Notes: a model not told the origin generated them from the sequence alone. Positions 27,217 through 36,251 are shown, counted from the first letter of the stretch. The stretch: DNA of 64,000 nucleotides from Starkeya sp. ORNL1 (GCF_012971745.1 NZ_CP048834.1:4092001-4156000); one strand, 5' to 3'. A program made the numbers and translations.

Positions 27217-27693
27217 TCACTGGAAGGGTTCGAAACCAGGCGTGGACGCCCACTCGTCGAGAACCGCGCGGGCCTCGCCCTCAAGCAAGCGCTGTGCCGG
27301 AAGCGTGCGATCGTGTAGATCGCTGCGTACCATCGTCGTCAGCGGCTCCAGCTTGAAGCCGATCTCGGCGCAATCCTTCAGCGTGTTGGCGTAGTACATG
27401 CGGCCGATCTTCGCCCAGAACATCGAGGCGACGCACATCTCGCACGGCTCACATGTCGTATAGAGGTCGCAACCACTGAGATCCCACGTCTTCAGATTGC
27501 GGCCGGCGTCGCGGATTGCTTCGACCTCGCCGTGGGACGTTGCGTCATGATTATTGACGACGTTGTTGACGCCCTCGCCGACGATGACGCCATCCTTGAC
27601 GATGACGCAGCCGAACGGCGCCGAGCCGTCCGCCCTCATCTTGTCGCGGCTGATCTCGATGGCACGGCGCATGAAGGTCTCGGGAGTACTCAT
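27217..27693 (-). CDS. CDA-fold nucleoside/guanine deaminase-like protein
   Basis: This 158-aa zinc deaminase of the cytidine deaminase-like superfamily has SHGEVEAIRDAG, giving the zinc His and the proton-shuttle Glu near residues 54-56. TCEPCEMCVAS supplies the two zinc cysteines near residues 83-86. Spacing and the C-terminal layout resemble GuaD guanine deaminases. Its start overlaps the amidase stop by 4 bases (ATGA). Hydrolytic deamination of an amino-substituted ring, or of a riboflavin- or pterin-type intermediate, is the expected chemistry. Confidence 0.9.
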   Translation of the reverse strand: MSTPETFMRRAIEISRDKMRADGSAPFGCVIVKDGVIVGEGVNNVVNNHDATSHGEVEAIRDAGRNLKTWDLSGCDLYTTCEPCEMCVASMFWAKIGRMYYANTLKDCAEIGFKLEPLTTMVRSDLHDRTLPAQRLLEGEARAVLDEWASTPGFEPFQ

Positions 27694-29135
27694 GAGAGGG
27701 CCTCGTTGAGAGAGCGGACGGGATCGGAAGAGCGGAAGGCCGGCGGCACCAGGCTGACCGGGGGGCGCGCCCGCTCGATAGCGGCGGCGAGGCGCACCAC
27801 ATCCGCCTCTGCAAGCGAGCGGCCAACAATCTGCAGGCCGACCGGCATGCCGTCGGCGGCAAGGCCGGCGCAGACCGACGCGGCCGGCTGGCCGGTGAGG
27901 TTGAACGGGTAGGTGTAGAACACCCAGCTCACCAGATTGCGGTCTGAGAGGTGAGCGGGCATGTCGACGCCGGCATCGAGCGAGGTGACGGGCAGCACCG
28001 GCGAGACCAGCGCGTCGTAGCGCTCGAAGAAGCGCCGCATCTCCTCGCGTAGCGCGTAGCGGCGGAACACCGTCTCGTAATAGGCGCGCATCTCCTGTGC
28101 CAAGGCGGCGTCGAGCACGGTGGCGACTGAGGGATCGAGCAATTCGCGCCGCTGTTCCACGACCTCGCGCAGCCGGGTGCCGACGCCGGCATAGAATTCG
28201 GCGATCCACATGTCCGCGGGGTCGGCGGCGAACACGGCATCGACCTCTTCGATGGCGGCGCCGCGATCTTCCAGAGCGCGCACCACGCCTTCGGCGACGC
28301 GCAGCACGTCGGGGTCCGGGCGGGCATAGCCGAGCGTCGGGCTCCAGGCGATGCGCATGCCGTCGATGGGTTCCGCAGTGGCGGCGAGCACGTCCGGCAC
28401 CTTGCCGGCGACGCTGAACGGGTCGCGCGGGTCGTAGCCGGCGATGGCGCTGAACAGCAGCGCCGCATCCGCGATGTTGCGGGCGATCGGCCCGACATGG
28501 GCGAGCGTCGGCGTCGCCGAGGTCGGCCAGACCGGCACGCGGCCGAACTGGCCCTTGATGCCGGCGAGGCCGGTGAAGGCGCAGGGAATACGGATCGAGC
28601 CGCCGCCATCGGTGCCCAGCGCAAAAGGCGTGACACCGGCAGCGACCGAGGCGGCCGCGCCGGCGCTGGAGCCGCCGGGGGTCTTGGCGGGATTCCAGGG
28701 GTTGCGGGTTATGCCGGTGAGCGGGCTGTCGCCGACCGGCTTGCAGCCGAATTCGCTGGTGGTGGTCTTGCCGATCAGGATGGCGCCAGCTGCCTTTGCC
28801 CGCTCCACCGCGGGCGCGTCCACCGTCGCGATGTTGTCCGCCATGGCGCGGGAGCCGGAGGCATAAGGCTTGCCGGCGACCGCCATCAGGTCCTTGGCGG
28901 AGAACGGCAGACCGTGCAGGGGCCCGAGCGGGAGTCCATGCATGAGGGCGTCTTCCGCTTGCCGGGCGGCGGCCATGGCTTCGTCAGGCATGAGGAAACA
29001 GAAGGCGTTGAGCGTCGATTGCGTCGCCTCGGCGGCGTCCAGCGCGCGCCGGGTGAGTTCGACCGGCGAAACCTGCCGGGACGCAACCAGCGCCCTGAGC
29101 TCGCTCGCCGTCCTGTGGTCGAACCCGGCCGACAT
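27690..29135 (-). CDS. Amidase signature family hydrolase
   Basis: This 481-aa cytoplasmic amidase has the Ser-cisSer-Lys triad in place: K81 in GLPFSAKD, S156/S157 in TPGGSSAGAAASVAAG, and nucleophile S180 in GTDGGGSIRIP. Length and motifs are standard for AS-family enzymes that hydrolyse linear amides, ureido acids (allophanate, ureidopropionate-like) or acylhydrazides. It is between the cyclase-family gene (10 bases) and the deaminase gene (4-base overlap), consistent with hydrolysis of an amide exposed after ring opening. Confidence 0.93.
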   Translation of the reverse strand: MSAGFDHRTASELRALVASRQVSPVELTRRALDAAEATQSTLNAFCFLMPDEAMAAARQAEDALMHGLPLGPLHGLPFSAKDLMAVAGKPYASGSRAMADNIATVDAPAVERAKAAGAILIGKTTTSEFGCKPVGDSPLTGITRNPWNPAKTPGGSSAGAAASVAAGVTPFALGTDGGGSIRIPCAFTGLAGIKGQFGRVPVWPTSATPTLAHVGPIARNIADAALLFSAIAGYDPRDPFSVAGKVPDVLAATAEPIDGMRIAWSPTLGYARPDPDVLRVAEGVVRALEDRGAAIEEVDAVFAADPADMWIAEFYAGVGTRLREVVEQRRELLDPSVATVLDAALAQEMRAYYETVFRRYALREEMRRFFERYDALVSPVLPVTSLDAGVDMPAHLSDRNLVSWVFYTYPFNLTGQPAASVCAGLAADGMPVGLQIVGRSLAEADVVRLAAAIERARPPVSLVPPAFRSSDPVRSLNEALS

Positions 29136-29145
29136 CTGGGTTCCG

Positions 29146-29847
29146 TCAGTTCGGCAGCAGCGCGAAGGCGCGCACCGGCGAGCCCGAGCCGCCTTTGAAC
29201 TTCAGCGGCACGCCGAAGAACTGGAACTCGCCCTTGCCGATCAGCTCCTCCAGATTCATCAGCCATTCCCAATGGCTGATACCGAGATCGCGGCACAGCC
29301 GATGCTGGGCGAAGATGTTGTCGGTCGGCTTGTCGGTGGAGGGACCCTCGACGCCATGCATGCGCGAGCCGCGCTCATGCAGCCACCGGGTGGCGCCGAC
29401 GGTGAGCAGCGGGTTCTTCCACACCGAATCGAGGCTCGGATAGTTGCGGGCGTGGAAACCGGTGCACAGCAGCACGATGTGGCCATCGACCTTGACGCCG
29501 GACTTCGCCTCGGCCGCCTCCATGTCGGCGGCCTCGATATCGCCGAGATCGGGGATGTGGCGCAGGTCGAAGCACACCGCCTTGCCCATGAACAGGTCGA
29601 GCGGCATCTCGTCGATCGGTGCGCCGTCCGGCTTCACATGGCGGAAAGCGTCCACATGGGTGCCGACATGGTCGAGCATGGCGATGAAATTGGTCTGGAA
29701 GGTCATGGCGTCGCCGGGTACGCCGAGATCGAACGCCTTCGACTTCTCGTGGCTCAGATGCGTTGTGATGACCGGGCGCTGGAAGAGCTTGTGCGCCGGC
29801 ATGTTGTCTTCAATGGCGACGCTGAGATCGACGATGCGCTGGCTCAT
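29146..29847 (-). CDS. Cyclase-family (kynurenine formamidase / isatin hydrolase-like) metal hydrolase
   Basis: This 233-aa protein of the Cyclase family (PF04199) has the metal motif DHVGTHVDAFRH near residues 59-70 (H-x-G-T-H-x-D-x3-H). It also has SHWEWLMNLEEL near the C-terminus. Members include kynurenine formamidase and isatin hydrolase, which open cyclic or aryl amides. It is the first gene of the operon and divergent from a LysR regulator, so it may catalyse the first or second ring-opening step. The ATG was chosen by family N-terminus; the longer reading frame reaches into the promoter region. Confidence 0.9.
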   Translation of the reverse strand: MSQRIVDLSVAIEDNMPAHKLFQRPVITTHLSHEKSKAFDLGVPGDAMTFQTNFIAMLDHVGTHVDAFRHVKPDGAPIDEMPLDLFMGKAVCFDLRHIPDLGDIEAADMEAAEAKSGVKVDGHIVLLCTGFHARNYPSLDSVWKNPLLTVGATRWLHERGSRMHGVEGPSTDKPTDNIFAQHRLCRDLGISHWEWLMNLEELIGKGEFQFFGVPLKFKGGSGSPVRAFALLPN

Positions 29848-30274
29848 GCGATGTACCTGTCCTGTGAACGGCGCCGCGCCCGAATGACTGGCACGACGCA
29901 AAGCAATGGCGGTCGCGGCCACGAGCGCGGCCGCGCGAAAACTGCCTTTCGGTTTTCCTATTCCCTCAGTATGCCGCGCCTGGATGCGCCGCACTTGCGG
30001 CGGGTGCGCTTGGCTTCATCCATCCGGCGGACCCGACGATAGGCATTTCCGGGCCAGGCAAACAAAGACGGAATTCCAATCCATCCCATAGGAATTTACT
30101 ATTGATCAGAACTATAGGCAGCTTTGATCGACCCTATAGGCTGAATTATCGTGTTATATCAATGCATTGATAAAACAAATGCTTATAGAATAAGCAGATT
30201 GCACAATTTGATAGCAGTTGACAAAAGCAGGCATGCCGCCACCATGACCGAAGATCAGGACATGACGGCCGCTG
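29848..30274. promoter_or_regulatory. Divergent promoter region with tandem CTATAGGC repeats and a 16-bp palindrome
   Basis: This 427-base gap holds no convincing gene. The part at 30080-30230 is unusually AT-rich for the window. TTGATCAGAACTATAGGC (30102-30119) and TTGATCGACCCTATAGGC (30124-30141) are direct repeats with 22-base periodicity. A weaker third match (CCATCCCATAGG) lies at 30081-30092. TATCAATGCATTGATA (30157-30172) is a perfect palindrome. These are likely binding sites for the LysR protein encoded next to them, controlling both divergent transcripts. Confidence 0.7.
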
Positions 30275-31228
30275 ATGGATCTCCGACAACTTCGCTATTT
30301 CGTGCAGATCGCCGATTGCGGGAACTTCTCGCGCGCCGCGGAGATGCTGCGCGTCGCGCAGCCTTCGCTCAGCCAGCAGATCAGGACGCTGGAAGACGAA
30401 CTGGGCGTCGATCTGTTCGTGCGCCACGCCCGCGGCGTGACGCTCACCGATCTCGGCATGCAGTTCTGCGATCATTCGCGCCGCATCATCCAGGAGGCCG
30501 ACCGCGCCAAGGAAGCGGTGCGCTCGCGATCGGCGAGCCCGGCGGGGCGGGTCTCGGTGGGCTTGCCGACCTCGGCCTGCCGCGGGCTGTCGCTGCACCT
30601 GTTCAAGGCGATCGCCGAACGGCTGCCGAACATCCAGCTGCATATCGTCGAGGCGATGACCGGCTACCTCGACGAGCTGGTGCAGGTCGGCCGGCTCGAC
30701 GTCGCGCTGCTCTATGACCACAAGGCGTTCGAGCACGTGGCCTGGACCGAGATGATGGTCGAGGACCTGATGCTGTTCGTCCCCACTGGGAGCCCGCTGG
30801 CGGAGCTCACCTCCATCCCGTTCGCCGAGCTGTTCGATCTGCCCATGGTGCTGCCGGCGCGGCCGAACGTGGCGCGCATCGTGCTGGAGCAGCTCGCCGC
30901 CCGGCACAATGTCGAGGCCAGGGCGATGGATTGCGACAGCCTGCCGGCCATCGCCCAATTGGTGCGCTCGTCGCAATACAACACAGTGATGCCGCACTTC
31001 GCCTTTGCGACCGAGATCGAGCGCGGCGAGATGATCGCCATTCCCATAATCGACCCGACGCCGTCCTGGCGGCTTTCCGTCGTGGTCTCCCAGCGCACCA
31101 TGAACATGCGCGGCAGCGACGGCGTCGCCCGGGTGATGGCCGAAGTGATCGCCGACCTCGTCGACCAGGGCATCTGGCGCGCGCGGCTGAAGTCGGAGAA
31201 GTCCTACGCGGCAAGGAACCCGCGGTGA
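30275..31228 (+). CDS. LysR-family transcriptional regulator
   Basis: This 317-aa protein begins with the consensus LysR N-terminus (MDLRQLRYFVQIADCGNFSR). The HTH is AAEMLRVAQPSLSQQIRTLEDELGV. An effector domain follows, with GRVSVGLPTSACRGLSLHLF near 90-110, resembling Nac/Cbl/CatR-like members. It is divergent from the creatininase/amidase/cyclase operon and is the likely activator. The ribosome site is weak. An ATG 31 bases upstream is in another frame. Confidence 0.92.
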   Translation: MDLRQLRYFVQIADCGNFSRAAEMLRVAQPSLSQQIRTLEDELGVDLFVRHARGVTLTDLGMQFCDHSRRIIQEADRAKEAVRSRSASPAGRVSVGLPTSACRGLSLHLFKAIAERLPNIQLHIVEAMTGYLDELVQVGRLDVALLYDHKAFEHVAWTEMMVEDLMLFVPTGSPLAELTSIPFAELFDLPMVLPARPNVARIVLEQLAARHNVEARAMDCDSLPAIAQLVRSSQYNTVMPHFAFATEIERGEMIAIPIIDPTPSWRLSVVVSQRTMNMRGSDGVARVMAEVIADLVDQGIWRARLKSEKSYAARNPR

Positions 31229-31232
31229 TTCC

Positions 31233-31345
31233 ACATCATCCTGAGGTGCGAGCGCAGCGAGCCTCGAAGGATGTTCAAGCAGAAGACGGCGATCGGGGAT
31301 GGATATCCTTCGAGGCCGCTTCGCGGCACCTCAGGATGACATGGT
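31233..31345. repeat. Dispersed palindromic repeat, family A copy 5
   Basis: CATCATCCTGAGGTGCG ... GCCTCGAAGGATG and the inverted TATCCTTCGAGGCCGC ... GCACCTCAGGATGACATGG. It lies between two convergent genes, directly after the LysR stop. Confidence 0.93.
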
Positions 31346-31364
31346 TCTATTTCGTCTTCGTCTC

Positions 31365-32627
31365 TCAGAACAGCAGCGTGCCCGTCAGCGCCGCCGCCGC
31401 CGCACCCACGGCGAGAGCACCGAGCGTGACGGCGGCATAGCGCAGCGCGAACGGCCCGCGTTCGATGAGCGCGGCATAGACCAGCCGCGCCACCGCATTC
31501 GACGCCAGAGCGAGCAGGATCGCCACGGTGGCGACGCCGAGATCGAGGCTGCCGCCGGCAAGGCGGGCGGTGGAGAGCGCGACGGCGTCGACATCGACCA
31601 GCCCGGAGAGCGCCGCCAGCGGATAGAGACCGGCGCTGCCGAGCTGCTGCGTCGCCCATGCCGTCAGCAGCATGACAGCGGCCAGCAGCGCTGCGAAACC
31701 GAGCACCGGCATGAGGTCGAACGGGTTGCCGAGCTCCGTCTTGCCGGCCTGGTCCGGTGCCGGACGGCGCAGAGCGAGGAAGGCCGGAACGCAGAAGGCC
31801 GCCGCGGCGATAATCGCGACCGGTGCCAGCTGCAAACCGAGGGACGGCACGATGGTGCCGACCAGCGCCATCACCCGGAGCAGGGAAACCGCGCCGGCGG
31901 CTGCCGCGCCGGCGACCAGCCGGCCCGCGTCTTCGCCGTCCACGGCGCGACGGGCGAAGGCGACGGCAATCGCGGTCGAGGACACGAGGCCGCCCGTCAC
32001 TCCGGTAACGAGTATGCCCTTCTCCGGACCGAGCACCCGCATCGCGATGTAGCCGGCATAGGACAAGCCGGCGACGAAGATGGTGAACAGCCAGATCTCG
32101 CGCGGGTTGATGGCGCCGAGCGGGTCGAGCGGGCGATCCGGCAGCAGCGGCAGCACGATCGCGGTCATGCCGAGCAGCAGCAGCGCGGAGCGCAATTCGA
32201 GCCAGGTCAGGTGCCTGAGGACGCCGTGCAGATATTCCCGGCTCGCCAGCACCGCGGCGGTGCCGATGCCCGCGGCTGCGGCGAGTTGCATGTCGCCGAC
32301 CACCGCAAAGGCGCCAAGCCCGAAGACCAGCATCGCCGCCACGGTCCCGGTGATGCTGAAATCACGGTCCTGCTCTGCCTCGGCACGCTTGAACCAGGCG
32401 AAGACGAGGACGAAGCCGACGAAGCCAGGCCCGATCAACAGGGGCGTCGACGTCGCGGTGCCGAGCGCGCCGAATACGCCGCCGAGCAGGCCGATCAGTG
32501 CATAGGTGCGCACACCGGCGGTGCGGCTGCCGGGCTCGGCCTTGCGTTCGCGCCAGCCGCGCTCGACGCCGACCACCAGGCCGATGGCGAGCGCAAGAGC
32601 AAGCCGGAACGCCAGATCGTCATTCAT
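31365..32627 (-). CDS. MgtC/SapB-DUF4010 membrane protein
   Basis: This 420-aa polytopic inner-membrane protein has an N-terminal MgtC-like segment (RLALALAIGLVVGVERGWRE, then RTYALIGLLGGVFGALG). A DUF4010 domain with about eight further hydrophobic helices follows (for example VTGVTGGLVSSTAIAVAFARRA near residue 210). The fusion is widespread in proteobacteria and its biochemical role is not established. Magnesium homeostasis is a guess from the MgtC part only. It is monocistronic as far as I can see, facing the LysR gene across a repeat. Confidence 0.9.
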   Translation of the reverse strand: MNDDLAFRLALALAIGLVVGVERGWRERKAEPGSRTAGVRTYALIGLLGGVFGALGTATSTPLLIGPGFVGFVLVFAWFKRAEAEQDRDFSITGTVAAMLVFGLGAFAVVGDMQLAAAAGIGTAAVLASREYLHGVLRHLTWLELRSALLLLGMTAIVLPLLPDRPLDPLGAINPREIWLFTIFVAGLSYAGYIAMRVLGPEKGILVTGVTGGLVSSTAIAVAFARRAVDGEDAGRLVAGAAAAGAVSLLRVMALVGTIVPSLGLQLAPVAIIAAAAFCVPAFLALRRPAPDQAGKTELGNPFDLMPVLGFAALLAAVMLLTAWATQQLGSAGLYPLAALSGLVDVDAVALSTARLAGGSLDLGVATVAILLALASNAVARLVYAALIERGPFALRYAAVTLGALAVGAAAAALTGTLLF

Positions 32628-32725
32628 CCCGCAGGCCGGGTTTGGTACGGACCCCGGTCTCTATAGCCGGATCGGGCTTAAGGAATCATCTGGTCGCTCG
32701 AGCGCCTGATGGAAAGGGCGCAGCC

Positions 32726-33424
32726 TTACGCATTCAGGCGCCGCAGCGCTGCCTTGTTGCGCAGCACGATGTTGCGGCGGGCGGCGGGGAGCGCGATGAC
32801 GGCGTCGCGTTCGAGTTGGGTCAGCGTGCGCGACACGGTCTCGATGGTGAGGCCGAGATAGTCGGCGATGTCACTGCGCGCCATCGGCAACTCGATGGCG
32901 TCAAACGCGTCGTCGTGATGATGGACCCGCTCCGCCATGTCGAGCAGGAAGGTCGCCACCTTCTCCATCGCCGATTTGCGGCCGAGCAGGACCGCGTGCT
33001 CCTGCGCCCGCTCCAGATTGAGCAACGCCGTGGCGACGATCTGGCGGGCCAGCGGGCCGTCGCTCGAAGCGAGCACTTCGAGCGGACAGCGGCGATAGGC
33101 GATGACGGTCACCGGACTCACCGCCTCGGCCGAGAACCGATGCTCCGCGCTGCGCTCGATGCCGAAGATCTCGCCGGCGACGTGGAATGCCTCGATCTGG
33201 CGGCGACCATCGGTGAGCAGCTTGCAGGTGCGCACCACGCCGGAGATCAGCTTGTAATAGCGCGTGGCCGGATCGCCCTCGGCATAAATCTCCTCGTCCT
33301 TGGCGAAGGAGCGGGTCGCGCCGATGCCGGCGGCTTCCGCGGCGAAGCGCGGTTGCGGTGCGGCGTTCTCCGTCGCGATGGGCATGGAGAAGGTGCGATC
33401 GATTGCCGTGAGCGCGGTCTGCAT
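32726..33424 (-). CDS. fixK: Crp/Fnr-family regulator (FixK type)
   Basis: This 232-aa protein has a cyclic-nucleotide-binding-like domain (EEIYAEGDPATRYYKLISG near residues 44-62). The C-terminal HTH is MARSDIADYLGLTIETVSRTL, containing the E-T-V-S-R recognition helix that reads TTGAT-N4-ATCAA. There is no N-terminal cysteine cluster, so it should not sense oxygen through an iron-sulphur centre as FNR does. This fits FixK, which is switched on by FixLJ encoded 600 bases upstream. A FixJ-like box lies about 100 bases before its start. It would activate the boxed genes nearby and micro-oxic genes elsewhere. Confidence 0.88.
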   Translation of the reverse strand: MQTALTAIDRTFSMPIATENAAPQPRFAAEAAGIGATRSFAKDEEIYAEGDPATRYYKLISGVVRTCKLLTDGRRQIEAFHVAGEIFGIERSAEHRFSAEAVSPVTVIAYRRCPLEVLASSDGPLARQIVATALLNLERAQEHAVLLGRKSAMEKVATFLLDMAERVHHHDDAFDAIELPMARSDIADYLGLTIETVSRTLTQLERDAVIALPAARRNIVLRNKAALRRLNA

Positions 33425-33513
33425 CGGAGCCTCGTCGATTGCCTCGGGAGCGATGCGTAATGGGTAACGCGCTGCCGGGGCTCTCGAAATTCCGGTTCGA
33501 CGCTGAGGGAAAG

Positions 33514-33535
33514 CCCTTAAGGGGAATCCCGTAGG
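33514..33535 (-). promoter_or_regulatory. Candidate FixJ-type site upstream of fixK
   Basis: Read in the fixK direction the element is CCTACGGGATTCCCCTTAAG, which resembles alphaproteobacterial FixJ boxes as I remember them (TACG-like arm, then a CCTTA-like arm). It is about 100 bases upstream of the fixK start. The motif match is approximate. Confidence 0.45.
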
Positions 33536-33579
33536 TCGATCAGGGCTATCTCAGCATGAGGTCCTGTTTGAGCCGGTTC

Positions 33580-33957
33580 CTACCCTTGCGCCGTCAGGGC
33601 GCTGCGGATGCTGTCGATCAGGGCGCCGTCGGAGAGCGGCTTTTCCAGCACGCGGTCTATGCCGGCGCGGGCGGCGCGGGCGCGTAGCTCGGTGTCGACA
33701 CGGGCGGCGATGAGTATGACGGGGAGGACGACGTGCCGATGATGGAGGGCCGCCACCATCTCGATGCCGTTCATCGCCGGCATGCTGTAGTCGACGACGA
33801 GGCATCCCGCAGCCGGCAGCGCCACTTCGTCAAGCAGCTCGGCCGGGCCGCTATAGAGGCGCACGTCGAGGCCTTCGGTCTCGAGCGCGAATTTCAGCGC
33901 GCGGCGCACTGCCACGTCGTCGTCGATCACCAGGACTGGTCCAGGAAGGGGCGGCAT
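33580..33957 (-). CDS. Single-domain response regulator (FixT-like candidate)
   Basis: This 125-aa protein consists of a receiver domain only: acidic cluster IDDD at residues 11-14, phospho-acceptor D56 in LVVDYSMP and K106 in LEKPL. The switch position normally occupied by Thr/Ser is A84 (ILIAAR). With no output domain it must act by protein contact. A single-domain receiver next to fixLJ, preceded by an FNR/FixK-like box, resembles FixT, which inhibits FixL in Sinorhizobium and Caulobacter. A general phosphate sink is the alternative. Confidence 0.8.
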   Translation of the reverse strand: MPPLPGPVLVIDDDVAVRRALKFALETEGLDVRLYSGPAELLDEVALPAAGCLVVDYSMPAMNGIEMVAALHHRHVVLPVILIAARVDTELRARAARAGIDRVLEKPLSDGALIDSIRSALTAQG

Positions 33958-34021
33958 CGGGATTTGACCGGGCCCGGGAATGAGCCATGCTCATCCATAG
34001 GCTCTTCAATGTCCGGGCGAC

Positions 34022-34035
34022 TTGATGTCGCTCAA
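34022..34035 (-). promoter_or_regulatory. Near-consensus FNR/FixK box TTGAT-N4-CTCAA
   Basis: TTGATGTCGCTCAA has one mismatch to TTGAT-N4-ATCAA. It overlaps the end of fixJ, centred about 71 bases upstream of the single-domain receiver gene. This would place the receiver under FixK feedback control. Confidence 0.55.
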
Positions 34036-34655
34036 ACCGGATCGGAGCCGATCCCTGCCGTCAGCGCCATGCGCACCAGCTTGGAGAGGCTGGAGGCCTG
34101 CATCTTGGTCATCAGATTGGCGCGGTAGATCTCGACGGTGCGTGGGCTGATCGACAGATTCTGCGCGATCACCTTGTTGGAATGGCCCTCGATCAGGCCG
34201 AGCAATACCTGATGCTCGCGCTCGGACAGCGAACCGACGCGTTGCGCCACAGCCTCGACGGCTTCCTTGCGGTCGCGGTCCTGGCTCTGGCGTTCGAGGG
34301 CGGCGCGCACCGCATCGATGATGGCGTCATCGTCGAACGGCTTCTCGATGAAGTCGGCGGCGCCTTCCTTCATCGCCGTCACCGCCAGCGGCACGTCGCC
34401 ATGGCCGGTCATGACGATCACCGGCATGGTGTTGCCGCGCTGCCGGAGCCGGCGCTGCAGCTCCAGCCCGTCCATGCCGGGCATGCGGATGTCGGTCAGG
34501 ATGCAGCCGAAGGCATCGTCCGGCGCGGCGTCGAGAAAGGCCAGCGCCGATTCGTGCAGCCGCGCCGGAATCCCCGCGGTTGCGAACAGGAAGGCGAGCG
34601 AGCGGCGCACGGCGATGTCGTCATCGACAACGTGCACGATCAGGTCATTCGACAT
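34032..34655 (-). CDS. fixJ: FixJ-type response regulator
   Basis: This 207-aa protein has an N-terminal receiver with VVDDD at residues 9-13, phospho-acceptor D55 in [10 protein letters not shown], the switch threonine in IVMTGHGD and the lysine in IEKPF. The C-terminal LuxR-type HTH is [20 protein letters not shown], then [16 protein letters not shown]. It is the DNA-binding partner of the FixL kinase encoded just upstream; the two genes overlap by 11 bases. Phospho-FixJ would activate fixK under low oxygen. Confidence 0.93.
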   Translation of the reverse strand: MSNDLIVHVVDDDIAVRRSLAFLFATAGIPARLHESALAFLDAAPDDAFGCILTDIRMPGMDGLELQRRLRQRGNTMPVIVMTGHGDVPLAVTAMKEGAADFIEKPFDDDAIIDAVRAALERQSQDRDRKEAVEAVAQRVGSLSEREHQVLLGLIEGHSNKVIAQNLSISPRTVEIYRANLMTKMQASSLSKLVRMALTAGIGSDPV

Positions 34656-36135
34656 GATGCGCATCCTCGTCGGCAGGCCCGTGCGCTGCCGTACGCAGCG
34701 TGAAGCGGAAGACGGTGCCGCCACCCGGGTTCGGCTCGGTCCAGAGCCTGCCGCCATGGGCCTCGACGATGGTCCGGCAGATCGACAGGCCGACGCCCAT
34801 GCCGTGAGGCTTGGTGGTGATGAAGGGCCGGAACAATTGCGAGGCGATGCCCGGATCGATGCCGGGACCGGTGTCGGCGACGCTCACCTCCACCATAGCG
34901 CCGCCTGCCGGCGCGGTGGCGATCGTGAGCTCGCGGATGCTGGTGGCCTCCATCGCCTCGATGGCGTTGCGGATCAGGTTCAGCAGCACTTGCTGGATCT
35001 GGATGCGGTCGGCGAAGACGACATCCGGTTCGGATGCCAGGCGGAAGGCGACGCGGATGCCGCGTTCCTTGGCGCCGACGAGGGCGAGCGCGGCGGCTTC
35101 CTGCACCAGCCGCGAGAGGCTCTCCACCCGATGCTCGCTCTCGCCGCGCGCCACGAAGTCGCGCAGATGGCGGATGATCTGGCCCGCGCGCAGCGCCTGG
35201 TCGGCGGCCTCGTTGACGGCGTCGCGCAGCAGCTCGGGATTCGGCCGCTCGCTCTGTTCGAGAAGGCGCCGGCAGCCCTTCAGGTAATTGGCGATGGCGG
35301 TGAGCGGCTGGTTGATCTCATGGGCGAGGGCGGAGGCCATCTCGCCGAGCGCGGTGAAGCGCGACATGTGCACCAGTTCCGACTGCAGCTCCTGCAGCCG
35401 GGCCTCGGTTTCCTGGCGCTCGGTGAGATCGCGGATGAAGCCGGTGAAGAAACGCGCCCCGGACGAGCGCATCTCGCCGACCGAAAGTTCCATCGGGAAG
35501 GTCGAACCGTCCTTGCGCTGGCCCACCACCACGCGGCCGATGCCGATGATGCGGCGCTCGCCGGTGGAGAGGTAGCGGCCAATATAGCCATCATGCTGCT
35601 CGCGATAGGGCGCCGGCATCAGCATGCTGACATTGCGGCCGATGACGTCGTCCGGCGCATAGCCGAACAGCCGGCGCGCCGCGGCGCTGAAGGACTGCAT
35701 CAGGCCGGCTTCGTCGATCACGATCATGGCGTCCGGGACGGTCTCCAGGATCGAGCGCAGATGCGCTTCCCGCGCCTTCAGCCGCGCCGAGGCACCGAGC
35801 TGCTGCGACACGTCGCGGATGACGACGACGAAGCCATTGATGCGGCCATCATCGCCGAGCATCGGCGCGACGGTCCGACGGGCGATGAAGCTGGTGCCGT
35901 CGCCTCGGGTGAGGACAATGGAGCTGTGGCGGCTCTGCTGGCCGGCCCTGGCATCGTTGCCGAAACCGTCGCTGCCGATCATCGCGGCGCGGTCGCCGTC
36001 CGTCAGGCTCGCGGTATCACCATTCCATGCGACGACGCGGCAGGCCTCGTCGAGCAGGATGACGGCGAGATCGGTTGCCGCCTCCAGTTCATCGTCGGCC
36101 TGCAATTCCCAAGCCTTATCCGGCAAGGCGCCCAC
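34645..36135 (-). CDS. fixL: FixL oxygen-sensing heme PAS histidine kinase
   Basis: This 496-aa protein has a first PAS domain (about 20-115) and a second, heme-type PAS (about 120-240). [12 protein letters not shown] places the proximal heme ligand candidate at H181, and [14 protein letters not shown] carries the FixL distal arginine region near R201. A HisKA motif [10 protein letters not shown] has H272 as phospho-acceptor, and HATPase_c has GPGIDPG and GMGVGLSI. There are no membrane helices, so it is a soluble FixL. The start appears to be GTG with GGAG upstream; no in-frame ATG fits better. It is cotranscribed with fixJ. Confidence 0.93.
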   Translation of the reverse strand: MGALPDKAWELQADDELEAATDLAVILLDEACRVVAWNGDTASLTDGDRAAMIGSDGFGNDARAGQQSRHSSIVLTRGDGTSFIARRTVAPMLGDDGRINGFVVVIRDVSQQLGASARLKAREAHLRSILETVPDAMIVIDEAGLMQSFSAAARRLFGYAPDDVIGRNVSMLMPAPYREQHDGYIGRYLSTGERRIIGIGRVVVGQRKDGSTFPMELSVGEMRSSGARFFTGFIRDLTERQETEARLQELQSELVHMSRFTALGEMASALAHEINQPLTAIANYLKGCRRLLEQSERPNPELLRDAVNEAADQALRAGQIIRHLRDFVARGESEHRVESLSRLVQEAAALALVGAKERGIRVAFRLASEPDVVFADRIQIQQVLLNLIRNAIEAMEATSIRELTIATAPAGGAMVEVSVADTGPGIDPGIASQLFRPFITTKPHGMGVGLSICRTIVEAHGGRLWTEPNPGGGTVFRFTLRTAAHGPADEDAHHVE

Positions 36136-36251
36136 TTCATCACTCCGCGACCGGTGCCCGCTATCTCTAGGACTACTGGCCGCGCCTGAGAAGCGTCCGG
36201 CGTCGCGGCAGATGTGCGCGGATGCTTTCAGGGCTTTACGGTACGCCGCGC

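Noticed and set aside
34267..36189. 640-codon plus-strand frame across fixL/fixJ
   Set aside because: Antisense of unmistakable PAS/kinase and receiver domains.
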